Positions 1-8,278 of a DNA stretch of 20,551 bases are shown here, piece after piece; position 1 is the stretch's first letter; every line of letters starts with the position of its first letter. Position numbers and translations under genes: made by a program. This DNA is from Chara braunii. Lineage: Eukaryota > Streptophyta > Charophyceae > Charales > Characeae. The notes below the pieces were generated by a model. The model worked only from the letters and a program-made list of their open reading frames with translations, made no database searches and was not told the origin of the DNA. The stretch spans positions 392,262 to 412,812 of the forward strand of contig BFEA01000472.1 in NCBI GenBank assembly GCA_003427395.1, written 5' to 3'.

Positions 1-98
1 ACTTGCGCGGGGTTTCAAAGCGGTATTTTTTTTTCTTTTTCTTTTTTCTGTTTTTATTTTTTGTTACGCAATAGAAAACGACAATGCCCGCAAAAAAA

Positions 99-139
99 AT
101 ATGGGCGTGTAGGGTTTTTTGAGCTCTACACGCCCATAT
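99..139. repeat. Perfect 14-bp inverted repeat (hairpin)
   Basis: Positions 99-112 (ATATGGGCGTGTAG) are the exact reverse complement of 126-139, with a 13-base loop. The left arm is preceded by an A-run and the right arm runs into TATATATA and a T-run, so the complementarity extends imperfectly outward. It could be the core of a small foldback element or a cruciform-forming site. No target duplication was found around it. Confidence 0.75.
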
Positions 140-189
140 ATATATATTTTTTCATGCGTTAGAAAAAAAATAAAAATCCTGCACGCAAC

Positions 190-285
190 TCGGCTGGTCG
201 GCCTAGGCCGAACCGAGTGGATCCGGCCATCGGCCATCGGCCGAGGCGGCGGCCGATTCAGACCCCCCGGCCGCGGCCGGGCGTG
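190..285. other. GC-rich block with nested palindromes
   Basis: A sharply GC-rich island in an otherwise AT-rich flank. It contains the palindrome CGGCCTAGGCCG, a short tandem GGCCATC/GGCCGA motif, and the palindrome CCGGCCGCGGCCGG. The function is unknown; it could be a CpG-rich promoter-like fragment or part of a transposable element. Confidence 0.5.
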
Positions 286-553
286 CAACATAGCTTATCA
301 CCGATCCGTCCGGCCAGTATCCTAATCAAGACGAGTTCCGTGCTCGATCATTTCCACCCCATATGCATACATTCACTGTGGAAGGTGCGAAAACGGCAGA
401 CATGCAATACCCCTGCCCTGTCGTGTCAAAGGCAAGTAATCACAATCCCTTTAGATCGCTGATGGTCGCTACACACGCATCTACCGTTCACAAGACAAGG
501 CGATCAAATCTCAGTAGGTCCGGGGATTACCCAGGAAACTAATGGAAGAGTTC

Positions 554-570
554 CGGAAGAAGTTCTTCCG
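554..570. repeat. Short perfect palindrome with one central base
   Basis: CGGAAGAA and TTCTTCCG flank a single G. The neighbourhood contains TTCnnGAA, which resembles part of a heat-shock element, but the three-unit spacing of a canonical element is not met. It is recorded as a structural curiosity only. Confidence 0.35.
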
Positions 571-1601
571 AGCACACATTCACAAATGCTCATTCCATCA
601 GAAGCAAAAGATTGACTCATCATGCATAGTTATTCATATCAGCGAGAGAAGAGAAGGAGGGAGGAAGAGACAGGCGAGAATATCAAGCCATGAGGGAAAA
701 GTTACGCTGAGGTCGGGAAATGCAAAGAAGGTCCGACTTTACCGCCGAGAGCTCACACTAAAGAAAGCATTCGCAACAAGGAGGGTGTACTCGCCGCCAA
801 ATTCCAACATGGCCCCGGGCCAGTCATCCACTCAACTCAGATCACTCGTCCCCATTCATGCACCGACGATCCCGGCCGTCTCGTTGTCGCACTTTTTTCC
901 AGTCGGGCCTCTTCAGGGGACCGGAAAGCCAACAGGCTGTCACGCAGGATTTTGTGTTGCTCTTGTAATGAATAAATAAATTTAAATAAAGCAAAATCCC
1001 TTCCTGTTGTATGCGTACGGCTTCGAGCGAGACCCTTCAATTGCAATCTTCGCCGGACCCCGGTCTTAGGAATCTTTGATTGTGATTCGGAACAACAATG
1101 ATGATGCAAATAATAAAATTAAATTAAATATACCGTTTATGTATCAAGATTCTAATTTAGAGGTTGAGAACCGTGACATGATCAACAAATAACACAATCA
1201 TCATGCAATGCCAGAGAAGATAATCAAGACTGACTGACTCAAGGCAAAGACAAGATGAATGAGGGAGAAGTGAGAGTTCGTATCATCTCAAGAGTACAAT
1301 GACAAGGACATGGTCAGTGCTCAGTGTCTGTGCTCTCACTCTCCCCTCTCACTTTCAACCTCAATCCCGATCTCTCAAAGCATCTGACACCACGTCCAAG
1401 TACGTCTTGAGAAGATCTGTTGCGGTATGTATCTGATGACTGTACTCAAGTCTTGAGTATGCTCTTTTTCATATGATTGTCGTGCCCAATAAGCTCTTGC
1501 CTTGAGTATGTTATACTCAGATACTCGCTGATCTTAAAGTTGCTCACTTATCACCTAATCACTGTAATCAGTTTTGTTGTGCACTGACATCACCGACAAC
1601 A

Positions 1602-1880
1602 CTTGTTGTGACATAACTGTTGCTGATGTCACCAGGAGAGTCCGCTATGTCCAGCGCTATTGCTGATGTCTCCGGGATTACCTGCAGTGACCAGCATCGT
1701 TGCTGCTACCACCGGGACCCCCCGCTATGGCCATCATTATCGCTGCTGTAACCAAAATTGCCCGCTGTGACCAGCACCATCGCTGCTACCATTGGGACAT
1801 CCCGCTGCGGCCAACACTGTCGCTTCTGTCACCGGAACTGCCCGTTGTAACCAGCGTTATGTCCCCTGAGAATGGGACCT
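1602..1880. repeat. 40-bp minisatellite in copy A
   Basis: A degenerate tandem array with exact 40-base register. The CCGCTRTGNCC-type unit starts at about 1642, 1682, 1722, 1762, 1802 and 1842, and weaker units precede 1642. Each unit carries the sub-motifs CCAGCAYYATCGCTGCT and CACCGGGA or close variants. A 61-codon open frame through it is a by-product of the repeat and is not called a gene. It lies inside the tract identical between copies. Confidence 0.85.
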
Positions 1881-1956
1881 GCTGAGAGTAAATTAAGATC
1901 ATCGATAGAGTTTCACTTGATCCAGACTCACTGAGACTGAGAATTGAACTCACTGA

Positions 1957-2300
1957 TACTGATCTGATCTCTTTGAATCTGAAATGAATTCATTGAAGCT
2001 GATCTGATCTCTTTGAATCTGAAATGAATTCACTGAAGCTGAATTGAACTCGAAGAGACAAAACTGAAAATGATCTCACTGAACTTACCGGAACTGAACT
2101 GAACTTGAAGAGATGAGACTGATCTCATTGAACTTACTGGAACTGAACTAAACTTGAAGAGATGAGACTGATCTCATTTAACTTACTGGAGCTGAACTGA
2201 ATTTGAAGAGATGAGACTGATCTCATTTAACTTACTGGAACTAGATTGAACTTGAAGAGATGAGACTGATCGCATTGAACTTACTGAAACTGAAAAAAAA
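1957..2300. repeat. 40-bp and 49-bp minisatellites in copy A
   Basis: Two 40-base units containing GATCTGATCTCTTTGAATCT begin near 1961 and 2001. A 49-base array follows, whose marker GAGATGAG starts at 2110, 2159, 2208 and 2257, with a diverged first unit near 2055. Units share the TTACTGGAACTGAACTGAA theme. No coding potential is apparent. Confidence 0.85.
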
Positions 2301-2380
2301 GTGTGCTATGTCCAGAATAAGTTTGTTGAGTTCTGAAACAGTCTGCGGAGAAATTGAGTCTACTGGAAAATTGAGCTTGA

Positions 2381-2890
2381 CACGAAGTGCATAACTGAGT
2401 ATGTAGCTGAATCTTATACTGAGTTTATTACCGAGTATATTGTTGGATCTGATGTTGAGTCTACTGCTGAGTATGCTGAATCTGCACTGAGCTCACTGAA
2501 TCCGTACTGAGTTTACCGAATCTGCACTGAGCTCACTGAGTCTGTACTGAGTTTACTGGATCTGCACTGAGCTCACTAAGTCGGTACTGAGCTTGCTGCC
2601 GTGTCCATTGCTGAGTCGTTAGGCCCCCACTGAGCTTGCTGAGTCCGCTCGCAGCCAAGCGCCGAGTCCTCATTCATGCGTCTGCAGACTCCATGCTCAG
2701 CTGTCCACTACACCCATGCTCGACTATCCGTTGAGCTCGTGCTCAGTCGCCTGCTGAGCAAGTGTAAGGCGGTCCACTGAGTTTCAACTAGGCCTCCTGA
2801 GTTTGGTGGTAACTTCGAGCTCACAGCTGAGTCTGCTGCTTTGCTAAGTCTGCTGCTTTGCTGAGTCTGCTAAGTTACAGTTCAAAGTCT
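2381..2890. repeat. CTGAGT-rich 20/40-bp array in copy A
   Basis: Dense repeats of CTGAGT and CTGAGCT. The best-preserved part has units beginning TCTGCACTGAGCTCACTGA at 2481, 2521 and 2561, an exact 40-base period made of two diverged 20-base halves. The array decays on both sides. It continues the roughly 40-base periodicity of the arrays upstream. Confidence 0.8.
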
Positions 2891-3753
2891 GCTAAATCTG
2901 TTAATCTTCTGCAGAGTCCGATGAGTCCGGATTAAGTTTGTTGGGTTTGAAACTGGGTCTGTTGAGTCTGCAGAGTCTATCTCTGCTACCTGCTGCGTCC
3001 GTTTCCCTTGCTCGAATAGAGCACAGTGCTGCAGTAGCATGTGGCAGTGAACCAAAACCGTGTACCCAAGAAAATCTTGCGCGCGCATTAATTTTTCATT
3101 ATGTTTAATTTTTGTCAGAAGAAAGATCAGAACGATCAGATCATCCGTTTCAAAGTCCCCAAGATCCCAGTGAAGTCCGATCTTTGATCCGAGCAGCGTT
3201 TTAAGAATGATAATTATTAACTCATCTTTATGTTCAAATCCCGTACAGAAGTTGCCCTCGTTTTGAAACTTGCTCAAACCGAGTCAAAACCTGCTTGAAA
3301 TGTATCTTTGCATTCCCCATATTGTAACCGACGAACTGCTCTTTGCAGAGCATTTCCGTGTCTTGTTGTTTCCGTATCCCACTAGTGTCTGCTGTCTCTA
3401 CGATTGTTGTCTCATGTTCCCTACCCTCTGATTGTTGTTTAAGTCTATTGTTCTTCATTTAAGCTTCGAGTTTGTGAGTTTTGATTGATTCTGGTTCAGT
3501 TTCGAAGACTGAGTCTTTGGTTCTGCAGTCTTGGGTTTAATACTCTCTTAGTTGTTGTTTGTTGAGGTCGCATGTCTGCCAGTTTTTCTGAGTCACTTGC
3601 TTGCTTAGACGACACTCTCTTGAGTCCCAAACTTAGTTGAGTCCACGAAGTCTTAAGAATCTTTATGCCTGGTTGAGTCTGCGATATGTGCCCGGGGAAA
3701 ATCATGTCGTAGATCGTGCGATGAATTACAGCATTTTCTAACCGTAGGTCCAA
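2882..3753 (-). pseudogene. Decayed minus-strand ORF chain, unknown
   Basis: Reading on the minus strand, three frames of about 85, 74 and 131 codons (3753-3496, 3458-3234, 3277-2882) follow one another. Similar frames occur in copy B at 15898-15641, 15602-15402 and 15421-15026. I recognise no domain. The 131-codon frame differs by 13 amino acids between copies, nearly all in the diverged part, so most nucleotide changes alter the protein. That argues against purifying selection since duplication. It may be the residue of a retroelement ORF or simply fortuitous open frame. Confidence 0.3.
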
Positions 3754-4150
3754 TTTAAGCTCACCGCACTTATACCCGAGCCTTGATCACCCAGCTTTCC
3801 GTACGGCCGAGATCCCATCTGTGAAGGATCCCCCTCCTTTTGCTTTGATCATGTACTTCCACAAGGCCAATGTACTACCTTCGGCTTGAGATGGGATGGC
3901 AATTCCCAGACTTATTGCCTGATAATCTTCATCCTGAGCTGACCTGGAGTGGGTGGACTGACGTGCTCAGTGCTGACACCCTGACCACGTATTCACGCAA
4001 ACCCGTATTGACTTAACTGACCAGCATGTCGCCGAGGTAACTTGATGATCAAAATCAAGCAAATCCAGAAACTTCGGGGCCCCGAGCTGCTGTACCACAA
4101 CGACACAGGCTGTACAGCAAGGCTCGGTGCGCTATACTGGTCCGTCAAAC

Positions 4151-4168
4151 ACAATCCTTTTGCGACCA
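4151..4168. repeat. LINE target-site duplication, left
   Basis: The 18 bases ACAATCCTTTTGCGACCA occur here and again at 5435-5452, flanking the LINE. Copy B has one copy of this site (with one substitution) and no insertion, so it is the unoccupied target. Confidence 0.9.
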
Positions 4169-4202
4169 TTTTTTATTTTTATTTTTTTAAACAACCTCTG
4201 CC

Positions 4203-4242
4203 GGTGCTAGTGCTGCTGGTACGAGCAGTCACCACTAGCACC
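4203..4242 (-). other. Hairpin in LINE 3' end
   Basis: GGTGCTAGTG (4203-4212) pairs with CACTAGCACC (4233-4242), and an inner CTGCT/AGCAG pair (4213-4217 with 4224-4228) extends the stem. It lies just upstream of the A-rich tail in element orientation. Some LINEs use 3' stem-loops for RT recognition; that role here is inference. The other insertion sharing this tail lacks the hairpin. Confidence 0.55.
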
Positions 4243-4748
4243 TAGGGGGAGGCTCCATTTATTGGTGGGGAGCGTCACCTGCTGGAAAGCGGGTCCAGCG
4301 TCCCATATACAAAACATGTGTACATCATATGCGGAGTATGATTATGTGGCCTGCCAGCATTGATTGCCCTGTCTCTTAGGGGATTGACTGCGCAGGTACG
4401 TAAGGCCCAAAAAGGCTAGCTGGATTAGTAGAAGGCCATTGTGGGGCCATTGTACATCTCAACACAGTGGAAACCAGAAAATTAACTGAGCGGGGTACTG
4501 AAACCCGGGGGGGACCACTTCACCCTACATCGGCTACCAATATACTTCCACCTGCCAGCCCCTACTCCCATTCAATCCATTCACAATTATCCACAGGAAG
4601 ATTGCGTGGCTGTTCGAGGGGAATGGGGAGGCTGGTTCTGTCCCCAGGGGACGACTGGGGTAGAAACCAAGTCCTCCTATTCCCTTTCTCACTCCTGACC
4701 AATCTCCCCCTGGTTGTGATGGATGGGCAGCCCAATATCCCTGCCAAA

Positions 4749-5434
4749 CTAGCTTAGTTCGAATAAGGTGTTGTGTGATGGGGGGAAGAGATCAGGGAAC
4801 TCAAATGCCGGGGGGAGTGGGATGTCATTGGAGATCTCAGTCCATTTAGGAAAAAGCAGTCGATAATCCTTCTGAGATTTGTCTAGGCGATCGTTGCCAT
4901 CTAACAGCCAACCATCCCATTGTATCCATGCAATCCGTCCCCGCTGTGCCCCCCCCAACCATTCCATGCAGAAGTTTTTTAGCTTTTGTATAATGTCAGT
5001 TCTTTTTGTGAGAGCTCTCATTTCTTGTGTCGTTTTCTTCCACTGAGCTCTAATTATTGTTTCGATCCTGTCTTTGATCATTTCCAATGTTTCACCATTT
5101 GCCACGTGGGCATTTTCAAGTACAAGGATGCATCTGCGTCGCCAAATGGCTCATAGTACCGCTCCCCTCCCAATCCTAAATAAGTTACCTATGAAAGACG
5201 AGGATTAGGCAGTCCAGTGACCGGTTAGCAGAGCCCTGCATTCCCATGGCCAGTCTTTGTCAGTGTCTAAATGTTTCGAGATCCTGACCCAACCACGCCA
5301 TGTAAGAATAGAGGCAGGGCATTGAAGGAAGAGGTGCTCAATTGTCTCATTGAACTTTCGAGAGGGGAACCCTTCCATGCATGCATGACACCAAGGAAGC
5401 GCCATCCCTTTCTGCTCCAGGTGGGTACGATCAG
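4749..5434 (-). pseudogene. LINE ORF2 C-terminal remnant (zf-RVT region)
   Basis: One reading frame runs from the truncation point to 4749 with two in-frame stops: TAA at 5205-5207, and a TGA between 5140 and 5155 where LINE proteins commonly have Trp. The N-terminal part shows the zf-RVT pattern: CHAC (Cys-x2-Cys), then ETIEHLFLQC (His-x4-Cys). This zinc-knuckle region follows the RT domain in plant LINEs. After the stops the frame continues through AIWRRRCILVLEN, a version of the W-x-R-N tail motif, and a Lys/Arg-rich helix-like segment to a stop after FELS. The apparent first codon is inside the target duplication and is not a real start. The gene is dead. Confidence 0.8.
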
Positions 5435-5452
5435 ACAATCCTTTTGCGACCA
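5435..5452. repeat. LINE target-site duplication, right
   Basis: Exact second copy of the 18-bp target at 4151-4168. Alignment of copy A with copy B resumes directly here with GATGAGGGAC. Confidence 0.9.
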
Positions 5453-6386
5453 GATGAGGGACTTGAGGGAAAACTCAGGGCGTACTCTTACCAGCCCATC
5501 CTTGATTGTACCTGGCCGCATTCGTGGTCGTGCCTCGTGTCTGACTATGATTACGCCCATGAGTGAGTACCTCTTGCGAGTATGTCCGTAGACGTTGCAG
5601 AATGGATTCGCAGCAACAAGATGCCCCTCAACCGTCAAGAGATCAATACCGCATCTGTGGGGCCCAGATGATCGAGTCGGAAAAGGCCCTCGCTCCACTA
5701 CTCTCGGGCCAGATGCGTTCGCCACTTGTATTTGAATAAGTATGAGCTTTCCCCCTAGACGTGGCCAGATCTGCCCTCTAAAATGAAGATGAACTTCCTG
5801 CTTGAACATGGCCAGATGCACTCTTCACGCAAGGGTGTAGATGGGAATGAATTTCCCGCTAGTACACGACCAGATGTTGCTGCCCATTTGAAGTGAACTT
5901 GGCCAGAACATGGGAAGATGCATAGCCATATTCCAAGCCTTCTGTGCCTTGTGATGCGATCACCCGCCAATGAAGAAGCTAGAATGAATCTGCAACTAGA
6001 TCATGGAACTTTCTGTGGGTCTGCCAGGTTGTTCACCAAATGACGAAATGTGAATGGACCTGCAGCAAGAAGGTGGAGAGATACATCACCAGATCCTTGC
6101 CCTCTGTGCAGAAATTGAAAATTCTCCCTGTCGCGGTCTTGCTCAATCACTCACTTTTTGGGCCATACTCTTCTACTCACCCTTCCTCACTCTTTCCTCT
6201 TCACCTCTCTCTCTGTATGCGTCTCGCCCATTTTCGTTTCCCCCAAATAGAACACATCGTTATCAAAGCCTATTCGAGGAAGCTTTCAGTCCCAGCAATC
6301 GTGTGTTGTATTCGAGAGAACCTACCTCTTACTCTTTTACACTCACACGGTAAGGGGTATTCTCCCAGGCATACTGCCTTCTGGCA
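5453..6386. other. Copy A right arm, with GGCCAGATG repeats
   Basis: Homologous to 19509-20383 in copy B with scattered substitutions and short indels. Between 5707 and 5910 a GGCCAGAT motif recurs at about 5707, 5763, 5810, 5869 (degenerate) and 5901, spaced 32-59 bases, suggesting a decayed tandem array. Two overlapping plus-strand frames are open near 6040-6396 in both copies, but neither encodes anything I recognise. No gene is called. Confidence 0.55.
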
Positions 6387-6893
6387 CTCTCCTTGAGCGT
6401 GGCAGCGGTGTGCAGCACGCGACCTTCATTTAGGGCCTGGGCACCGCTGCCCTCAACACTAATTAGTGGTTAGCCAATCAGAGGCTGACCCATAATATAA
6501 TAAAATAAAATAAATCGCAACGCTCTCCTTGAGCGTGGCAGCGATGTGCAGCACGCAGCCTTCACTTAGGGTCTGGGCACCGCTGCCCGCAACACTATTT
6601 AATGGTCAGCCAATCAGAGGCTAACCCATAATATAATACAATAAAATAAATCTTAACGCTCTCCTTGAGCGTGGAAGCCGTGTGCAGCACGCGGCCTTCA
6701 CTTAGGGCCTGGGCACCGCTGCCCGCAACAGTAATTAGTGGTCAGCCAATCAGAGACTGACCCATAATATAATAAAATAAAATAAAATAAATTGCAACGC
6801 TCTCCTTGAGGGTGGCAGCGGTGTGCAGCACGCGGCCTTCACTTAGGGCCCGGGCACCGCTGCCCGCAACATTAATTAGTGGTCAGCCAATCA
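6387..6893. repeat. 136-bp tandem repeat, 3.7 units, copy A
   Basis: Units begin with CTCTCCTTGAGCGTGGCAGC at 6387, 6523, 6659 and 6800, giving periods of 136, 136 and 141; the last is cut at about 6893. Each unit carries a CCAAT motif inside an inverted repeat (GGTCAGCC / GGCTGACC, 7-base loop) followed by an A/T-rich ATAATATAATAAAATAAAAT run. If copy A is an LTR read on the minus strand, this lies at the start of U3, where enhancer repeats are common; that is inference. Confidence 0.88.
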
Positions 6894-7224
6894 GGTCGAT
6901 CTCACTAGAGAAAAGGGGAGACATAAGTAATCAATTTATATTGAAGGAACAACGGGGCTCGAAAGACCCTTGCTCATGGCTAATATTGTTGCACCGTCAG
7001 TTATTGATCAGCAAATTTATTGCAGGGGCAAGACAGGAGTTACCAATCAAGACTTTTCAGACTCTAACGTATTGCTAAAATTAATAAGTAAAATAATTAG
7101 TTTTCTCGACCAATCGGCGAAGGAACAACTTGCTGACTCTCAGAGGACACTCCAAACCCCATTGATCTCTTGTGATGAGGCCCTTGACAATGCTACCCAA
7201 TCACGGGGTTTCATGTTGAGATAT
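6894..7224 (+). other. Possible ORF fragment ahead of MULE, unknown
   Basis: After a stop near 6931, a plus-strand frame is open through about 7326, with the first ATG at 6976. The part before the MULE (MANIVAPSVIDQQIYC... to ...DNATQSRGFMLRYFK) has balanced, protein-like composition. The last part is read through the MULE terminal inverted repeat, so the original C-terminus is lost. I recognise no family. It may be a degraded exon or a chance frame in about 330 bases of otherwise unexplained sequence. Confidence 0.2.
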
Positions 7225-7233
7225 TTCAAAATT
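7225..7233. repeat. MULE 9-bp target-site duplication, left
   Basis: TTCAAAATT occurs immediately outside both ends of the inverted-repeat element (7225-7233 and 8359-8367). Nine bases is the characteristic target duplication of Mutator-like elements. Confidence 0.8.
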
Positions 7234-7313
7234 GGAAAATTTTTTAAAATGCCCCTGAAGTTTGCATTTATTTACGTTTTGCCCCTCCGACGACAGATAT
7301 GCCTGATCTGCCC
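7234..7313 (+). repeat. MULE terminal inverted repeat, left
   Basis: About 80 bases alignable with the reverse complement of 8279-8358, diverged but colinear. Weaker similarity, including ATGCCCCTACCGG-like segments, continues inward to around 7400. Confidence 0.8.
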
Positions 7314-7545
7314 TTGGGGCCTCTGAACTTTCGTGCAGGCCCCTGTCAATAAGGGGCGCAACTTTTGGAAATGCCCCTACCGGACCATCGGTCCCATTTC
7401 CCGTAGTGGCTGTTCTATTTGCCCTTTTGCAATGGATGCATTTTCTTGGGGATGCCCTCCAACGGGAAAGCCGTAAGAATTCGAATTCAAACTCCTTTCG
7501 CCGCTGCGCAAAAAAACAGCACTTCACTCCAAGTTTTGTCCACCG

Positions 7546-7625
7546 ATGCAATCCACCGTGGAGTTCATTCTTCTGCTACTGCGACCTGCCGCTGCCTTGG
7601 ACGTCCTCGGAGTACGTTGCCGAAG
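7546..7625 (+). other. Candidate captured first exon in MULE
   Basis: An ATG at 7546 opens a short frame encoding MQSTVEFILLLLRPAAALDV and a few more residues, a hydrophobic Leu/Ala-rich N-terminus like a signal peptide or membrane anchor. It is followed at 7626 by GTGAGT, a perfect plant splice donor, and then by the CT microsatellite. This is the layout expected if the element captured the 5' end of a host gene. The donor gene is not recognised and no matching acceptor was identified. Confidence 0.25.
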
Positions 7626-7649
7626 GTGAGTGTTCCTCCCCTTCTTCCA

Positions 7650-7652
<3 letters not shown>

Positions 7653-7709
<57 letters not shown>
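7653..7709 (+). repeat. (CT)n microsatellite, first
   Basis: About 28 uninterrupted CT dinucleotides inside the MULE. Poly-Ser-Leu or Arg-Glu frames through it are artefacts. Confidence 0.97.
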
Positions 7710-7711
<2 letters not shown>

Positions 7712-8024
7712 GGTCTGTATGTGTGGCACGATTGTCACTATCACAACCTCGTTTAGCACAGTCATGGGGGGATGAAAATCACCCTTCTCTATTGCTCTTG
7801 CCTTGCCACACTGCTCAGTGCTCACCTCTGTCGCTCTCAGCACGTGTACACATGTACACTTGTGCATGCATGCACAAAGTTGTGCCATTGGTTGCTTAGC
7901 TCATTGACGCCCCGCCACGACCAACAAACCACATCCTCGAAACTGTCGGAGTTACCGCCACCGCCACCTCGTCTACTTCCACCTCCCTCTCCTCTTCCCC
8001 CTTCAGCTCCTTTCTACTGCTGCC

Positions 8025-8028
<4 letters not shown>

Positions 8029-8092
<64 letters not shown>
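8029..8092 (+). repeat. (CT)n microsatellite, second
   Basis: About 32 CT dinucleotides inside the same MULE and in the same orientation as the first, so the pair is not part of the inverted-repeat symmetry. Confidence 0.97.
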
Positions 8093-8095
<3 letters not shown>

Positions 8096-8278
8096 AAAGC
8101 TGTGGAGCTAGGAGGGTAATGTACAGCCGAGAACATACAATTAGAGATGGTGGTACCCAACGGTTTTCGGCAGGGGCATACTGGAAATTTGGCACCGGTA
8201 CCGGTAGGGGCACATTGAACATATTTCAGGCCCAAACGACGCCAGTGTTTTTTTGGAAACTTGAATCGTTGTCAGAGG

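Larger units (their letters stand above)
1..884. other. Left flank, no gene recognised
   Basis: This stretch precedes repeat copy A and has no counterpart before copy B. It begins with T-rich sequence, then a hairpin (99-139), a GC-rich block (about 190-285) and ordinary mixed sequence. A plus-strand frame is open at 542-979, but its predicted protein has no domain I recognise and its last 95 bases run into repeat copy A. I do not call it a gene. Confidence 0.6.
4169..5434 (-). mobile_element. 5'-truncated plant LINE (non-LTR retrotransposon)
   Basis: A 1,266-bp insertion read on the minus strand. It ends in an A-rich tail (the T-rich run just after 4168 on the plus strand) and is bounded by 18-bp direct target duplications, as expected for target-primed reverse transcription. 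It retains only the C-terminal end of the reverse-transcriptase ORF (5434-4749) plus about 580 bp of 3' untranslated sequence. The RT and endonuclease domains are missing through 5' truncation. Copy B at 19490-19508 is the empty site, so the insertion is younger than the duplication. About 50 bp near its 3' end (around 4250-4306) closely match the 3' end of the insertion in copy B. Confidence 0.9.
885..6893. repeat. Large direct repeat, copy A
   Basis: Sequence from TG at 885 onward realigns with 13030 onward at an offset of about 12,145, up to 4043 and then again from 4044 and 5453 against the far side of copy B's insertion. Without its LINE and duplicated target the copy is about 4.7 kb. 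Differences from copy B are roughly 6-8% in hand-counted flanks and zero across 1268-2964. Both copies begin TGTCNCAC, compatible with a TG..CA LTR end. The right boundary is set where the 136-bp repeats stop; whether homology goes further cannot be seen because copy B leaves the window. It could be a very long LTR or an old segmental duplication. Confidence 0.85.

Noticed and set aside
1700-1885. 61-codon ORF present identically in both copies
   Set aside because: It lies in the 40-bp minisatellite within the tract that is identical between copies, so its conservation is a property of the DNA tract and not of the frame.
2882-3277. 131-codon ORF conserved in length in both copies, possible gene
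   Set aside because: Thirteen amino-acid changes against few silent ones in the diverged part, and no recognised domain, are what neutral drift gives; kept only as a low-confidence pseudogene entry.
5267-5821. 184-codon minus-strand ORF
   Set aside because: It overlaps the real LINE frame in a different phase and crosses the LINE target-duplication boundary into flanking repeat sequence.
6387-6893. CRISPR-like regular repeats
   Set aside because: The units are contiguous head-to-tail with no variable spacers, and the sequence context is a plant nuclear repeat.
6906-6922. Polypurine tract AGAGAAAAGGGGAG at the inner edge of copy A
   Set aside because: It is on the plus strand and is not followed by a TG LTR start, whereas the primer-site evidence at the other inner edge points to the minus strand. 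The two do not fit one element.
7565-7899. Several ORFs with long Ser-Leu or Arg-Glu runs on both strands
   Set aside because: They are translations of the CT microsatellites at 7653-7709 and 8029-8092 and carry no other protein-like sequence.
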